A stretch of 64,000 nucleotides of DNA from Streptomyces sp. V3I7. Lineage in GTDB: Bacteria > Actinomycetota > Actinomycetes > Streptomycetales > Streptomycetaceae. The number at the start of each line of letters is the position of its first letter. Positions within the stretch are counted from its first letter, which is position 1. Location of the stretch: contig NZ_JAUSZK010000001.1 in NCBI RefSeq assembly GCF_030817495.1, positions 5,621,001 to 5,685,000 on the forward strand, written 5' to 3'. Of this stretch, positions 56,524-64,000 are shown in pieces. A program made the position numbers and the translations under genes. Under the pieces are notes generated by a model. It made no database searches and had not been told where the DNA came from. It saw only the letters and a program-made list of their open reading frames with translations.

Positions 56524-57690
56524 TCAGCCGCCGTAGTCGCTGCGGCGATCCTCGATACGGCTGCGCCATCGCGCGGCCCAGCGGTCCGGCGTGACGTCCG
56601 GGCGGGGCTCGGGATCGAGCGGGGCCGCAGGGCGGGGGAACGGCACGGCCTCGGGCACCGGCTCAGGACCGATCTCCGGGGCACTGTCCGGCTCGGCATC
56701 CAGCGCCGCATCCGCGTCAAGTACTGGGTCCGGCGTCTCGACCGGTGTGGCCTGCCGCTCCAGCACCTCCGCGAGAAACGCCTCCGGCAGTGGCGGGTAC
56801 GCCTGCGCCTCTGTCGGCACGCCGAAGTCGAGCAGGCGTCCCATTGCCTCCTCCAGCACGCTCTGCGCTGTCGGCCGGTCCTCCGCGTCGAAGGCCAGGG
56901 TGTGGGTGACCAGGTCGAGCAGCGCGGGCGGGAGGCCGGTCAGGTCGGGCTGGATGTCCAGCGTCCGCTGCGCCGGCATCTGTGCGTAGAAGGGGACATG
57001 GCCGGTCGCCGCGTGCGCCAGGGTGGCGCCGAGGCTGTAGACGTCCGCCGCCTCGCTGGCCCTGCGGGAGTCCGCGGCCTGTTCCGGAGCCATGTAGGAG
57101 AGGGTGCCGAGCGCCGCGTTCGCCGTGGTCAGGCCGGTGCCGCCGCTGACGTGGGAGATGCCGAAGTCTATGACCCGGACGCCGTCCGCCGCGACCAGGA
57201 CATTGCCCGGCTTGAGATCCCGGTGCAGTAAACGCACCGAGTGCACATGCATCAGGGCGTCGGCGAGACCCGCCGCCAGCCACCACGCGCCCAGTTCGCT
57301 GACCGGGCCGTGCTGCTCCAGCAGCTCCAGCAGCGAGGGAGCGTTGATGTACTGGGTCGCGATCCACGGAGTCGCCGCTCGCGGGTCGGCGTCCACCAGG
57401 GCTGCGGTGTGGAAGCCGCCGACGCGGCGGATCGCCTCCAGCTCCAGGGCGAAGCGCTTGCGGAAGTACTCGTCCTCCGCGAGCTGAGGCCTGACGACCT
57501 TCACGGCGACCGGGCGGGTCGAACGGTAGCCGAGGTACACGACACCCATCGCGCCCTGGCCCAGTCGGCCGACCAGTCGGAAGTCTCCGACCGTCGTCGG
57601 ATCGCCCGCTCTGAGCGGCTGCAGCACCTTTGCCCCCGTGATGTCCTGACCTGACTGGACGAGAGCGAGATTATCAGCGGGCCGGATCAC
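56524..57690 (-). CDS. Cytosolic Hanks-type Ser/Thr protein kinase
   Basis: A 388-aa kinase with every key motif: Gly-rich loop GQGAMG (44-49), ATP Lys64 (VAVKVV), catalytic LLHRDLKPGN (Asp158), DFG Asp175, and APEQ with activation loop. Residues about 290-388 are a Pro/Asp/Glu-rich linker and a short basic end (WRSRIEDRRSDYGG). No transmembrane helix or PASTA domain is present, unlike PknB-type kinases, so it senses something in the cytoplasm. The GTG overlaps the stop of the upstream methylase-like gene by 4 nt (GTGA), placing it firmly within the defence array. Possible targets are the array proteins themselves. Confidence 0.93.
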   Translation of the reverse strand: MIRPADNLALVQSGQDITGAKVLQPLRAGDPTTVGDFRLVGRLGQGAMGVVYLGYRSTRPVAVKVVRPQLAEDEYFRKRFALELEAIRRVGGFHTAALVDADPRAATPWIATQYINAPSLLELLEQHGPVSELGAWWLAAGLADALMHVHSVRLLHRDLKPGNVLVAADGVRVIDFGISHVSGGTGLTTANAALGTLSYMAPEQAADSRRASEAADVYSLGATLAHAATGHVPFYAQMPAQRTLDIQPDLTGLPPALLDLVTHTLAFDAEDRPTAQSVLEEAMGRLLDFGVPTEAQAYPPLPEAFLAEVLERQATPVETPDPVLDADAALDAEPDSAPEIGPEPVPEAVPFPRPAAPLDPEPRPDVTPDRWAARWRSRIEDRRSDYGG

Positions 57691-59411
57691 TTCTCCTGCG
57701 CCTCCTGGGACTCGCTCATCCCGGAAGACGTACTGGCGGCGGGCGGCAGCAGGGCGCCCTTGGTCAGCCCGTCGTACGCGAGCGCGCTCGCCCGGCCGCC
57801 GATGGCGGCGGCCTCGCGCAGCAGTTCTTCGAAGGCTGCCAGACGCCGGAAGGCCTCGCCGTACTCCCGCTGGCGCCCGACCTCCATCTGCGGAAGCTGC
57901 GCACTTCCGGCGTTCAGACGGAAGGTGCCGCTGGCGGTGGTGCTGCGGCGGGCGTTGGCGGCGCTGCGCAGGAAACCGCGCAGGTAGTCGGTGTCGAGCT
58001 GGTCGGTACGGGAGGTCGGCACGGTGCCGTCGAGGTCGACCAGCCCGCCCCGGACGAGATCACCGAGTCCCATGGGCGCGGCCTCGATGCGACCGGGACC
58101 GGCGGGGAGTACGGGGAGCAGGTCGAGCAGGTCCTGGGCAAGGCTCTGGATGCGGTCGCGCAGGGCGGCGTACTCGACGGGGTAGTCGCCGTGGTGGGGG
58201 GTGACGTAGCGGCTGGGACTCAGGTCGACGTCATCGTCCAGGATGTCGATGGGTGGAACGTCCGCGATCTGCTCCGGCGTCGGTGCGCAGTCCTTCATGC
58301 CGAGGCCGATGCCGTCCGAGTCGGCGGTGCTGAGGTCGATCATGCGGATGTGTGTCGGGGCGGGGTCGCCCTGGGCCGGTCGCCGCAGGATCCACAGGTG
58401 CACGGGCTGCGAGTGGCTGGACATCAGACCGGGCGGCAGTACCACCACGGAGGCCAGCAGTCCTCGGCGGACCAGTTCGGCCCGGATCCGGCGACCGGCC
58501 TTGCGGTAGGCGACGGACGAGGGCAGCACCAGCAGCGCCCGGCCGCCGGGGGCGGTGTGGGCGTAGCAGTGCTGGACCCAGGCGAGTTCGCTCTCCGATC
58601 GCGGGGGTACGCCCAGCTCCCAGCGGGGGTCGAGCAGCAGGTCGTCCCGCCCCCAGTCGGCCACGCCCACCGGGGGATCGCAGACGACCAGATCGGCGCG
58701 GAGGTCGGGGAAGGCGTCCTTGCGCAGCGAGTCTCCACAGGCCACGGTGGCCGTCCTGCCGTCGAGACGGGCACGGAACTCGGCAATGGCGGCGGTCGCC
58801 GGATTGAGTTCCTGGCCGTACCGGTCGGCACCCGGGACGGCGGTGAGTAGCAGCGTACCGATGCCGCACGCCGGGTCGTAGACCGTGCCGATGGTGCGGT
58901 CCGATGCTCCGGCTGCATCGTTGGCCGGCCCCGCGAACGCCGCGACGATCCGCTCCAGGGCGAGGGTGGTCATCGGCTCACCGCCGCTGCGGGTGGTGGA
59001 GGCGATACAGCGCTCGACAAGGTCGGCGTAGAGGGCGTGTGCGTCACGCTCTGCGGACAAGGCGGTGAGGGCAGCCGCGGCGGGTTCGGCCAGCGGTTGC
59101 TCGACGGCGGTTCCGAGCAACTGCGCGCCGACCGCGCCGAGTGCGGTGAGCAGGTCGTCGCCGTACTGAGCGCGCAGTTCGTGCCCCAGGTCGACCTCAG
59201 TGGAGGTTTCCCGGCCCTTGCCTTGTCGGTCCAGCCACTGCTGGACTTCCGTGAGCGCGAAGAGGGGGCTGGTTGCGGTGCCGGCGGCGGGGCGCGGGAA
59301 GTCGGGGTGACGTCGGCGCCAGTTGGATACGGCGGCACGGGTCACCCCGGCGAGGCGGGCGATCTCGGCAGCCGTGACGACCGCCGCGGGAGCGGATTCG
59401 TCGGCGGCCAT
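57687..59411 (-). CDS. N6-adenine methylase-like protein with N-terminal HTH and altered motif IV
   Basis: A 574-aa HsdM-type protein. An N-terminal HTH (about 13-35, TAAEIARLAGVTRAAVSNWR) precedes a helical region and a methyltransferase domain: motif I YDPACGIGTLLL (about 178-189), acidic ELNP, GDSLRKD, and motif IV CDPPV (245-248) in place of (N/D)PP(Y/F/W). Loss of the aromatic residue that stacks with the flipped adenine suggests weak or no methylation; it may be a DNA-binding sensor or regulator. The C-terminus (about 430-560) is helical. ATG 59411 is chosen over GTG 59426. It is first in the six-gene array and overlaps the kinase by 4 nt. Confidence 0.85.
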   Translation of the reverse strand: MAADESAPAAVVTAAEIARLAGVTRAAVSNWRRRHPDFPRPAAGTATSPLFALTEVQQWLDRQGKGRETSTEVDLGHELRAQYGDDLLTALGAVGAQLLGTAVEQPLAEPAAAALTALSAERDAHALYADLVERCIASTTRSGGEPMTTLALERIVAAFAGPANDAAGASDRTIGTVYDPACGIGTLLLTAVPGADRYGQELNPATAAIAEFRARLDGRTATVACGDSLRKDAFPDLRADLVVCDPPVGVADWGRDDLLLDPRWELGVPPRSESELAWVQHCYAHTAPGGRALLVLPSSVAYRKAGRRIRAELVRRGLLASVVVLPPGLMSSHSQPVHLWILRRPAQGDPAPTHIRMIDLSTADSDGIGLGMKDCAPTPEQIADVPPIDILDDDVDLSPSRYVTPHHGDYPVEYAALRDRIQSLAQDLLDLLPVLPAGPGRIEAAPMGLGDLVRGGLVDLDGTVPTSRTDQLDTDYLRGFLRSAANARRSTTASGTFRLNAGSAQLPQMEVGRQREYGEAFRRLAAFEELLREAAAIGGRASALAYDGLTKGALLPPAASTSSGMSESQEAQEK

Positions 59412-59455
59412 GACGGGACCGTACACACCTCAGAGGACATAGACAAGATGCCTGC

Positions 59456-59470
59456 GTTAACACCGCTAAC
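59456..59470. promoter_or_regulatory. GTTA/TAAC dyad upstream of the defence array
   Basis: GTTAACACCGCTAAC, 45 bp upstream of the first gene of the array, in an AT-rich patch. It may be an operator or promoter element, perhaps for the HTH of that first protein. Short and uncertain. Confidence 0.3.
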
Positions 59471-59559
59471 AGTGTGGTGACATTCCTGCCCATTTCGGAA
59501 TCTAGGGAGCGAGGAACCTCACCTCAAGGGGACAAACGGTCAGCCGACGAGTGAGAAGG

Positions 59560-59778
59560 TCAACCCTCGCTGTCGTGGCCCGCGGCGAAGCCGATGAAGG
59601 CCGCCCATGCGGTGCGGTCCATGGTGAGTGCGGGGCCGGTGACCGCCTTCGAGTCCCGGACGTGGACGGTCCCTCGCGAAGTCGCTACCTCCACGCAGTC
59701 GCCGCCCTCCGCACCGCTGTAACTGCTCTTGAACCACCGCAGATCCTGAGCGACGGCAGTGATCCTTCGGGTGTTCAT
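59560..59778 (-). CDS. DUF397-domain protein
   Basis: A 72-aa protein with the hallmark DUF397 pattern: LRWFKSSYSGAEGGDCVEVA and VHVRDSKAVTGPALTMDRTA WAAFIG (split here only for length). Such small proteins are encoded beside Scr1/WhiJ-type XRE regulators and bind them as partners or antagonists. Its start overlaps the stop of the upstream XRE gene by 4 nt, showing co-translation. Part of a standard Streptomyces developmental-type regulatory trio with the HATPase gene at 60836. Confidence 0.93.
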   Translation of the reverse strand: MNTRRITAVAQDLRWFKSSYSGAEGGDCVEVATSRGTVHVRDSKAVTGPALTMDRTAWAAFIGFAAGHDSEG

Positions 59779-60587
59779 AGCTCCCCCAGCGACTTCTCGA
59801 TGTAGGCCAGCGACTCACACGGGGTGAGGGCCTGCGCACGGATAATCCCATAGCGTGCGGCGAGTGCGCGGACCTCTTCGCGATCGGTCACCAGTGTGCT
59901 ACGTCCCTGCGCCTCCGTGTAACCGATCTGTTCCCCTCCCTTGCGGGTGAACAGCGTGAACCCACCGTCCACACCGGCGTTGTCCTCCCGGTCGAGCGGC
60001 ATCACCTGCACCTCGACGTTCCGTTTCTGGCCGATGAGGAGGATCTGCTCCAACTGCCCCCGCAGCACCGAGGTTCCGCCGAGCCGCCGTAGCAGTACGG
60101 ACTCCTCCATGACGAAACTGAACAGGGGCGCGGGCCACTTGTTGAAGACCTCCTGGCGGGCCAGACGTGCCGCGACCCGCTGCTCGATCGTCTCCTCGTT
60201 CAGGAGCGGCCGGCGCATGCTCAACAGCGCCCGCGTGTACTCCTCGGTCTGCAACAGGCCCTTCACCACATGGGTGTCGTACGTCTGAAGCTCGACGGCC
60301 TCGGCCTCCAGCCGTGCCGCGTCCCGGAAGAACGCCGGATAACGCGCCCGCGCCACCTCGTTCTTCATCGCCCGCAGGACGCCGCCCGCGTTCAGCACCT
60401 CGTCCGCCCTGTCGATCAGCTCCGGCTTGGGGATGCGTCGGCCGAGCTCGACCGACGTGATCTGGTCCTCCCCGTAACCGAGCCTGGAGCCCAACTCGGC
60501 CCGGGTCAGCCCGGCCCCCGCCCGAAGCAGCTTCAACTGCTGCCCGAAGCACCGCAGGAAGCCCGCCCCGTCGTCCTGCTCCGCCAT
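59775..60587 (-). CDS. XRE-family regulator, Scr1 type (DUF5753)
   Basis: A 270-aa protein with an N-terminal HTH_31/XRE domain (about 12-70: LKLLRAGAGLTRAELGSRLG, then EDQITSVELGRRIP) and the DUF5753/Scr1 effector domain (about 90-265: VVKGLLQTEEYTRALL, VMEESVLLRRLGG, LLIGQKRNVEVQVMPL). WhiJ-like proteins of this kind control sporulation or secondary metabolism with a DUF397 partner. ATG 60587 follows GGAGG; an earlier start at 60656 would add unrelated residues. It is divergent from the HATPase gene, the usual arrangement. Confidence 0.93.
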   Translation of the reverse strand: MAEQDDGAGFLRCFGQQLKLLRAGAGLTRAELGSRLGYGEDQITSVELGRRIPKPELIDRADEVLNAGGVLRAMKNEVARARYPAFFRDAARLEAEAVELQTYDTHVVKGLLQTEEYTRALLSMRRPLLNEETIEQRVAARLARQEVFNKWPAPLFSFVMEESVLLRRLGGTSVLRGQLEQILLIGQKRNVEVQVMPLDREDNAGVDGGFTLFTRKGGEQIGYTEAQGRSTLVTDREEVRALAARYGIIRAQALTPCESLAYIEKSLGEL

Positions 60588-60835
60588 GCCCGCCACCTCC
60601 GGCAACCTGTCCGCCCACGGCTCTGGTACGTGGCTGTACACGGTGCGACCGTGCACGCAGCGCGAAGAAGCACGCTACGTGCGGTGGCGAAACAGCCGAG
60701 CCTGAACGTCGACAAGTTCCCCCGTACGAGGACTTGCCCCCTGCCTGTACGTCCGTCGCGACGATCTGTACAGACCAGCCCCGTACAGGCGTCGTGGCTG
60801 GTCAGAGCCGTGTGGCCTCCGGCAGGCTCGCCGCC

Positions 60836-61312
60836 ATGGAATCCTCGGACACCGCCATCGCGCCGACGCCCCAACCGCCGGCTGCCCTCCACGAGTTCGC
60901 TATGTGTTTCACCTCCACACCGCGCGGTGCCCGCCTCGCCCGCCGTCTCGTCTCGCATCGGCTGGACCAGTGGGGATACGCCTACGACTCCGCAGCGAAC
61001 GAGACCCTCACCCTCATCGCGGCCGAATTCACCGCCAACGCCGTACGGCACGGTCACGTGCCCGGCCGGGACTTCCACCTCCGGCTGACGGCAACCTCCG
61101 ACACCCTCCGCGTGGAGGTGACGGACACCCGCACCGAGCGGGTGCCGCCCCGGTCCGTTCCCGAAGCGCCCGGCGACGCGGAGTCCGGCCGGGGACTGCT
61201 GCTCGTGGCCCGGCTGGCGACCGTCTGGGGCACCGACCCGCGCCCCGCCGCACCCGGCAAGACCGTGTGGGCGGAGCTGGCTCCACGACGGAGTGGAACG
61301 GCGATGCGCTGA
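60836..61312 (+). CDS. HATPase_c anti-sigma/kinase-like ATP-binding protein
   Basis: A 158-aa protein with the RsbW-like GHKL fold: N-box LTLIAAEFTANAVRHG (about 58-73) and G-box SGRGLLLVARLATVWG (about 121-136). Such small ATPases act as anti-sigma factors or partners of the XRE/DUF397 pair. ATG 60836 is chosen (MESSDTA); upstream frame lacks similarity. It is divergent from the XRE gene and convergent with the Hsp70-like gene (9 nt between stops). Confidence 0.9.
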   Translation: MESSDTAIAPTPQPPAALHEFAMCFTSTPRGARLARRLVSHRLDQWGYAYDSAANETLTLIAAEFTANAVRHGHVPGRDFHLRLTATSDTLRVEVTDTRTERVPPRSVPEAPGDAESGRGLLLVARLATVWGTDPRPAAPGKTVWAELAPRRSGTAMR

Positions 61313-61321
61313 GCCGACGGG

Positions 61322-63823
61322 TCAACGGGCCGGCTTCTCAGGACGCACGGTCCTGCGCTCCGGCGCCCGGAACTCCGCCTGCTCCCGGCGCATGTCCGCG
61401 TAGAGGTCGGTGATCCGGGACTTGGCCGCGTCCACCCGGGCGAGGTTTCCTTGCCGCGCCGCCTCGGTCAGCATGTCGCCGGTCTGCTGGATGCGTTGCT
61501 GCAACGCGGCGTTGACCCCGTTGTGCGAGGCGAACGCCAGAGCGCTCATCACCTTGTACAGGTCCTCGCCGAGGCGGCGCCGGATGCTCAGCACCTCCTC
61601 GGCGATCTTGTGTCCGCGGTCGAAGTCCGCCGCCTCGCGCATCGACTTCAGGGCGCTGCGGTGGCGCAGCATCGCCTCAAGATCGTCGTCCGGCATCAGC
61701 TCGGCCACGTGATGCGGATAGCGGTAGGCGAGAGCCGTGGCCCAGCGCACGCTCTGCTGACGTTCCAGCAGGACATCCGCGTCTTCCAGGAGCGTGTCCA
61801 GGGAACGCCCGGGAGCCTCGCCCCTGACCACCTGCTCCAGTGCGGTCGCCGTCTCTGCCAGGACCGCGGATTCCGCCGGGGTGAGCTCATGACGCCAGTC
61901 GGCGAGGAACGTCTGGAACCGCCCGTGTGTCTCCCGCGCCCGCCTGCGGAACTCCGGGGGTAGCGGGTTGCGTCGGAAGACGGCCGGGGTGAACGATGCT
62001 CCGTCGAGCCGGGTCTCCAGCCGGATCGAGCGGTCCCCGTCCAGGTGCACGGCGATAGTGAGGGCTTTGGTGCCCGTGCTTCCCTCGGGCAGTTCGTACA
62101 TGGAGACGCCGCAGAGGTCGTTGCGCTCCGCGGGCTGGAGGTCTCCCTCGTGCAGGGCGATCTCCAGCATGTCCCCGGGATTGGCGGTGAGCTGGAAATC
62201 GTGCCGGATCGGCTGCTCTGTCGGGTAGCGGGTGCCTGCCTCGACCAGAATCACCAGACTGCCGTCGCTGGTACGGACGCCGATGGGACGAGGAGTCACA
62301 TCGGACGGGGCCGCGACGGGCAACTCCGCGTTGCAGAGTGAGCAAGAGGCGAGGCCCGGCTGATTCACGAATGCGCAGCTCGGGCACTTCAGACCGCCGC
62401 TGTCGCGCAGTTCCGCCCCGCACAGGTCGCACGCCATCGCGTCTGGATCGTTCTCCTCTCCGCACTCACCGCAGACGGACGGGGTGGGCGGTGCGGGCCG
62501 CTGGGCCGAGAGTGCGGAGAGGTCCGACGCGCAGACGGGGCACGAGCCGGTGTTCTCGGGCGCAGGGACGTGGCAGGCCGGGCACTCGACCGTCGGAGTG
62601 CCGACGAGCGGGGTGGCGCAGTCGGAGCAGGTGTCGGCGTCCAGCGGGCAGGTCGCGCGGCAGTCGGGGCAGTCGAGGGTGTCGACGAGTGCCGACTGGA
62701 CGGCCGCACCGAGCGCGACGCATGTCATCGGGTCCACGTCCTTGCGCAGCTTCTCGCGGCCGAAGAGCTCCGCCAGTCGTTCCGCCACCAGGGGGATGGC
62801 GCTCGAGCCACCGACCAGGAGGACCTGGTCGATGTCCTCCGGCAGCAGGGACGCCTCCGTCACGGTCCGCCGGGTCAGGTCGACGGTCTCCTCGATCCGC
62901 TCGGCGATCAGGTTCTCGAAGTGCTTCCGGTCGACGGTCTCCGAGAGGACGGCGCCCGACTCGCCGAGCGGAGACACGATCACCTCGGTCGAGGACGCCG
63001 CCGACAGGCGGATCTTGGCGTGCTCCGCGGCCTTCCGGATCTTCGAGGCGTCACCCGGCAGGGGGTCGTGGCCGGGGCTGCGCTCGTCGAGGAGTTCCTG
63101 CAGGTGATCGGCCAGGCTGCCGTCGAAGTCCGTGCCGCCGAGCAGGTTGTCCCCGCCCACGCCGAGCACATCGACGAACCCGGGCATCAGCGTCAGGATC
63201 GAGACGTCGAAGGTGCCACCGCCGAGGTCGTAGACGAGGACGGTTGCCTGGTCGGCATCATGAGCGCGTCCGAGGCCGTGCGCGAGCGCGGCCGACGTGG
63301 GTTCCATGAGCACCCGTACCACGTGGAACCCGGCCAGTCTGCCCGCCTCACGGATGGCCGCGATCTGCCGTTCGCCGAAGTACGCGGGCGCGGTGATCAC
63401 GGCGCGGGTGAACGTCGTACCGAGGCGTTCCTCCGCGTCCCGCTTGAGCCGCCTGAGGATGATCGCGGAGATCTGGACCGGGGTGTAGTCGTGGTCTCCG
63501 AGTCTGACCAGGATTCCGCCGTCCGGCCCCTCGGTGATCTCCGGACCGCCCTGCCCCATACGGAGGACGGCCTGCCGCACCTTCGGGTCTTTGAACTGGC
63601 GGCCCATGAGGCGCTTGACCGTGGTGATCACCCGCGAGGCGTCCCGCTCCAGCCAGTTCAGTGCCTCCCGTCCGACTAGGAGAGTTCCGTCCCCGGAGAG
63701 GCCCACGACCGACGGAGTCCCGCTCTCCTCCGGTGCGGTCGCGATGACCTCCGGTTCGCCGTCCTTGATCCAGGCCATGACCGAATTGGTGGTGCCGAGG
63801 TCGATTCCGAGTGTCCTGTGCAC
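61322..63823 (-). CDS. Hsp70/DnaK-like ATPase with four zinc ribbons
   Basis: An 833-aa protein. The N-terminal actin-fold ATPase (about 1-380) keeps the phosphate loops (GIDLGTTNSVMAW, VLVYDLGGGTFDVS) and the VLLVGGSSAIPLVAERL adenosine motif. In place of the normal peptide-binding linker come four double-CxxC zinc ribbons (about 383-497: CPDC/CSDC, CPAC/CPVC, CGEC/CDLC, CPSC/CSLC). An Hsp70-like beta domain follows (about 510-610, TPRPIGVRTSDGSLVILVEA) and then a helical C-terminus. It may act as a chaperone with a zinc-based client or nucleic-acid reader. It is clearly not the housekeeping DnaK. A minus-strand gene ending at 63897 lies upstream. Confidence 0.9.
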   Translation of the reverse strand: MHRTLGIDLGTTNSVMAWIKDGEPEVIATAPEESGTPSVVGLSGDGTLLVGREALNWLERDASRVITTVKRLMGRQFKDPKVRQAVLRMGQGGPEITEGPDGGILVRLGDHDYTPVQISAIILRRLKRDAEERLGTTFTRAVITAPAYFGERQIAAIREAGRLAGFHVVRVLMEPTSAALAHGLGRAHDADQATVLVYDLGGGTFDVSILTLMPGFVDVLGVGGDNLLGGTDFDGSLADHLQELLDERSPGHDPLPGDASKIRKAAEHAKIRLSAASSTEVIVSPLGESGAVLSETVDRKHFENLIAERIEETVDLTRRTVTEASLLPEDIDQVLLVGGSSAIPLVAERLAELFGREKLRKDVDPMTCVALGAAVQSALVDTLDCPDCRATCPLDADTCSDCATPLVGTPTVECPACHVPAPENTGSCPVCASDLSALSAQRPAPPTPSVCGECGEENDPDAMACDLCGAELRDSGGLKCPSCAFVNQPGLASCSLCNAELPVAAPSDVTPRPIGVRTSDGSLVILVEAGTRYPTEQPIRHDFQLTANPGDMLEIALHEGDLQPAERNDLCGVSMYELPEGSTGTKALTIAVHLDGDRSIRLETRLDGASFTPAVFRRNPLPPEFRRRARETHGRFQTFLADWRHELTPAESAVLAETATALEQVVRGEAPGRSLDTLLEDADVLLERQQSVRWATALAYRYPHHVAELMPDDDLEAMLRHRSALKSMREAADFDRGHKIAEEVLSIRRRLGEDLYKVMSALAFASHNGVNAALQQRIQQTGDMLTEAARQGNLARVDAAKSRITDLYADMRREQAEFRAPERRTVRPEKPAR

Positions 63824-63896
63824 TTCAGGCTTCCTGTTCTTGGAGTGGGCGGGCTGTGCGGTACCGGGCAGTGGAAGGGATTCCGCAGCTGGAGGG

Positions 63897-64000
63897 TCAG
63901 GAACGGCGGCGAGTACGGCGCTTGTGCCGCGGCAGTCGCCGAGGCTGCCGTCGTGCCGCCGTCGACCGGCCGGGCTGCTCCGGCTCCCTCACCGGTTCCT
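63897..64000 (-). CDS. C-terminal tail of a gene cut by the right edge
   Basis: An open minus-strand frame runs in from the edge and ends with TGA at 63897. The last residues are Arg/Lys-rich (STAARRQPRRLPRHKRRTRR then RS). It is 74 bp upstream of the Hsp70-like gene on the same strand and may share its operon. Only 34 codons are visible, so the product cannot be named and the frame itself is tentative. Confidence 0.4.
   Translation of the reverse strand, partial: EPVREPEQPGRSTAARRQPRRLPRHKRRTRRRS

Noticed and set aside
48499..59411. Assigning the array to BREX or Pgl
   Set aside because: No PglZ-type phosphatase, BrxC/PglY-like ATPase or BrxL/BrxA was seen; the SNF2 and DUF1998 proteins point to DISARM relatives instead.

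Overview
The window is high-GC actinobacterial chromosome, almost certainly Streptomyces. The evidence is strong third-position G/C, GTG/TTG starts, and typical lineage families: ROK and LysR regulators, a Scr1-type XRE/DUF397/HATPase trio, a Tat-exported TIM-barrel protein and a Tat lipoprotein. All calls come from reading the sequence; no database search was run.

Layout. (1) 1-9.9 kb is ordinary chromosome: aldo/keto reductase (cut by the edge), long-chain acyl-CoA ligase, LysR regulator divergent from a bile-acid-symporter-family transporter, secreted sialidase, a membrane-anchored collagen-like protein with a small coiled-coil partner, a FabH-type ketosynthase and a GntR/FCD regulator. 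(2) 10.1-21.8 kb is a carbohydrate or cyclitol uptake and oxidation locus: ROK regulator, ABC ATPase/permease/lipoprotein, Gfo/Idh/MocA oxidoreductase, TIM-barrel isomerase, secreted GSDH-PKD-CBM6 dehydrogenase and secreted ThuA-DUF1080 protein. (3) 21.9-30.6 kb is an Ebo-type metabolite operon whose genes mostly overlap by 1-4 nt: UbiA-like EboC, an extra TIM-barrel, EboA, EboB (TatD-like), EboE and EboF (AlkP-like). A myo-inositol-1-phosphate-synthase-family protein sits first, where the usual EboD sugar-phosphate cyclase is missing. A Tat-exported TIM-barrel protein and a strong terminator close the unit.

(4) At 30.6-31.35 kb a frameshifted remnant of a thiamine-diphosphate enzyme precedes tRNA-Leu(GAG). 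The accessory region starts just after this tRNA. (5) 31.4-37.2 kb holds a DDE-transposase-like protein translationally coupled to a degenerate tyrosine-recombinase-like protein, a divergent HTH regulator, a winged-helix protein, an IclR regulator and a degenerate Nudix protein. A 20-bp dyad operator occurs twice, 2.7 kb apart, in front of the recombinase/HTH pair and in front of the Nudix gene. (6) 37.4-59.4 kb is a defence island on the minus strand. It has a two-gene Septu-like ATPase/HNH pair and, upstream, a tightly packed six-gene array of about 20 kb in transcription order: HTH plus N6-adenine methylase-like protein with altered motif IV, cytosolic Hanks kinase, DrmD-like SNF2 helicase, Eco57I/DrmMI-like methyltransferase, giant DEAD helicase-DUF1998-nuclease-like protein and RelE-like-UvrD helicase. 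This looks like a DISARM-related system with an added kinase and pseudo-methylase module and is the best candidate for an undescribed system here. (7) 59.5-64 kb returns to standard Streptomyces content: DUF397/Scr1/HATPase trio, an Hsp70-like protein with four zinc ribbons, and the Arg-rich tail of a gene cut by the right edge.
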